Part shown: piece after piece, positions 24,207-25,740 of the stretch
Numbering within the stretch: position 1 is the stretch's first letter
Layout: each line of letters begins with the position of its first letter
Source of the DNA: a virus
IMG/VR virus record: IMGVR_UViG_3300023184_000470
Span: 1 to 25,740 of that record
Length of the DNA stretch: 25,740 nt
Direction: 5' to 3' (one strand)
Made by a program: the position numbers and the translations under genes
Notes under the pieces: generated by a model
Databases searched by the model: none
What the model saw: only the letters and a program-made list of their open reading frames with translations
What the model was told of the DNA's origin: nothing

Positions 24207-25740
24207 TTTATCTCCTTAATCATAAGAGTTCCATCATCTAATTTAGACAATGTAATTTTACATTTCATGCCTTCTCTTAATTTTGCTAAAGCCATTTTGT
24301 ACATCGTTGGAAACGCAATGGCTCTAGTTAACTCTTTGTTTTTATTTGTAAATACTAAGTGAGCCATCATTTTGCCAGCCTTTGTTTTATATGGAGTATG
24401 GTTTAACACCATATACTCATCATCTTCCATATCGTATTCTTTTCTATATAAATAATCTACAAACAAATCTGAACCGCTAGGATCTATATCTGATACCTTA
24501 ATATACCTTGCAATTCTATTATCTCCCACAAGGATAAAGTACATTTGATTAGTTTCAATTTGTGTTTGTTCATGATGGAATAATCCGATTGAGCCAGTTT
24601 CATCTACAAGTTCCACTCTTGCCCAGCCAGTTCCACGTTTAATATTTTTAACCATACCAAACATAACAAAAGATCCTAAATCATCAAAGTCTTCTATTGG
24701 CCTTGCTTGAGCTTTAATTCTTGGTGGAAGATCTAAATTAAATGTAGGTATTCCTAAGAATTCGTAGTAGTTGTCTTTTTCTTTACCGCTTCTTTGATTG
24801 TCATCGAAAGCAGCACCACCAATAGCATTGAGAGCAGATATAGCCCTACTGTTAATACCACTACCTTTCGCAGAGGCTTTTTGTATGAAGTCGGAATAAT
24901 TGGCATAAGGCCTTCTTTCTATAATTTTATTTGCAATACTATCTGATATAAATTTTACTTCTGCTAATCCAAATCTAATTGCGTCTCCTTGTAATGAAAA
25001 ATATAAACTAGATTCATTAATATGCGGAAGTAATACTTTTAATCCTAATCGCTTAGCTTCAATTAAATATTCGGTTCTCGCATCTTTATCATTTTCATTT
25101 TTAAGAATTGAAAACATGAATTCAAGAGGGTAATAATTTTTAAGCCAAGCCGTATAATAACTAAGCATGGAATAAGCAACAGCGTGAGAACGATTAAAAG
25201 AATAGCCAGCATGAGCTTCGAAATTATTCCATAACGTTTTGGCTTTTTTCTCAGAAATGTGTTCTGAAGCGCCAGCAATAAACTTATCTTTGAACTGGTC
25301 GAATTCTTTTGCATCTTTCTTCTTTCCAATAATTTTTCTTACTTTGTCAGCTTCTGACCAAGACATTCCGCCTAGGTGTACACATGCCTGCATAACCTGC
25401 TCTTGATATATGATAACACCATATGTATTTTCAGTAAAAGGACGCATAATTGCATGGGTATAATCAACTGCTTCTCTGCCCTGTTTTCTATTAATATATG
25501 AAGCACCTACAGTATTCATAGCCCCTGGACGTACTAAAGCATTTGAGGCAACTAGATCTTCAAATTTATCTACTCCCATTTTAATTAATAGATTGGTATA
25601 TGGGGTTGCTTCCGCCTGGAATACACCTTTTGTATATCCCTCACTTAAAACTTTATATACTGCTGGATCATCAAAAGTTAAAGATGATAGATCTACATCT
25701 TTTCCAGATCTTTCTTTTATTGATTTTAAAGTATCTGAAA
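24203..25740 (-). CDS. dnaE: DNA polymerase III alpha subunit (DnaE-like), C-terminal part
   Basis: The reading frame runs in from the window edge, so only the last 512 codons are seen; the internal Met at 25579 is not the start. Visible marks are KGVFQAEATPYTNLL, DLVASNALVRPGAM, ADKVRKIIGKKK, and FNRSHAVAYSMLSYYTAWLK. A helix-hairpin-helix region follows (about ISALNAIGGAAFDD), then an OB-fold (VMFGMVKNIKRGTGWARVEL). The PHP domain and catalytic Asp triad lie outside. It is the replicative polymerase of the phage. The variant QAEATPYTNLL, where the bacterial enzyme has QFES, is a phage-type change. Confidence 0.9.
   Translation of the reverse strand, partial: SDTLKSIKERSGKDVDLSSLTFDDPAVYKVLSEGYTKGVFQAEATPYTNLLIKMGVDKFEDLVASNALVRPGAMNTVGASYINRKQGREAVDYTHAIMRPFTENTYGVIIYQEQVMQACVHLGGMSWSEADKVRKIIGKKKDAKEFDQFKDKFIAGASEHISEKKAKTLWNNFEAHAGYSFNRSHAVAYSMLSYYTAWLKNYYPLEFMFSILKNENDKDARTEYLIEAKRLGLKVLLPHINESSLYFSLQGDAIRFGLAEVKFISDSIANKIIERRPYANYSDFIQKASAKGSGINSRAISALNAIGGAAFDDNQRSGKEKDNYYEFLGIPTFNLDLPPRIKAQARPIEDFDDLGSFVMFGMVKNIKRGTGWARVELVDETGSIGLFHHEQTQIETNQMYFILVGDNRIARYIKVSDIDPSGSDLFVDYLYRKEYDMEDDEYMVLNHTPYKTKAGKMMAHLVFTNKNKELTRAIAFPTMYKMALAKLREGMKCKITLSKLDDGTLMIKEIK

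Noticed and set aside
25063-25329. 88-residue minus-strand ORF inside the polymerase gene
   Set aside because: Overlaps a region with clear DnaE motifs in the main frame; no independent support.

Overview
The window looks like part of the genome of a tailed double-stranded DNA phage that infects an actinobacterium. It carries a terminase pair, an endolysin with holin-like proteins, and a phage-type replication and recombination set (DnaE-like polymerase, RecA, RuvC-like resolvase, Cas4-like nuclease, MazG). A WhiB-family regulator points to an actinobacterial host. The base composition is visibly AT-rich, and two large secreted proteins resemble surface proteins of low-GC freshwater Actinobacteria (acI / Nanopelagicales), so a freshwater actinophage is the best guess; that is an inference. 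Every gene I can support lies on the minus strand, so transcription runs from high to low coordinates. No portal, major capsid, tape-measure or tail gene was recognised.

Region A (25740 to 15.2 kb) is a compact operon-like run joined by ATGA/GTGA overlaps. In order it holds the 3' part of a DnaE-like DNA polymerase III alpha subunit, a small protein, a MazG-like pyrophosphohydrolase, RecA, several small zinc-ribbon or basic proteins, a Cas4/RecB-type Fe-S nuclease, a zinc-finger protein, a RuvC-like resolvase, a zinc ribbon and a helix-turn-helix microprotein. A sugar-modification pair follows (GT2 glycosyltransferase and sugar nucleotidyltransferase), then a small all-alpha protein, and then terminase small and large subunits from a strong promoter of their own.

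Region B (15.2 to 8.4 kb) holds a Lys-rich H1-like protein, an Hsp20 chaperone, a possible structured RNA or leader with its own promoter and terminator, a staphylococcal-nuclease homologue, an FmdB-type zinc ribbon and an 828-residue secreted multidomain protein. The lysis group comes next (membrane protein, lipoprotein, holin-like protein, CHAP endolysin), followed by a 362-residue head-maturation-like protein.

Region C (8.4 kb to 1) is accessory. It holds WhiB, an Ntn-hydrolase of proteasome-beta type, an exported subtilisin-like protease, a pyrimidine-dimer-glycosylase-like protein (MSMEG_6728 type), thioredoxin, a 532-residue exported surface-like protein and about a dozen microproteins of 33 to 81 residues, many with CxxC knuckles. 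Several genes here and elsewhere have near-consensus -35/-10 promoters whose -10 box ends only 6-9 bases before the ATG, with no Shine-Dalgarno sequence. This predicts leaderless mRNAs, and three of these promoters share an ATTTAG block directly before the -10. The most unusual observations are this promoter set, the candidate RNA at 14.23-14.33 kb, the palindrome in the leader of the 828-residue protein, the exported protease, and a likely frameshifted microgene at 1.4 kb.
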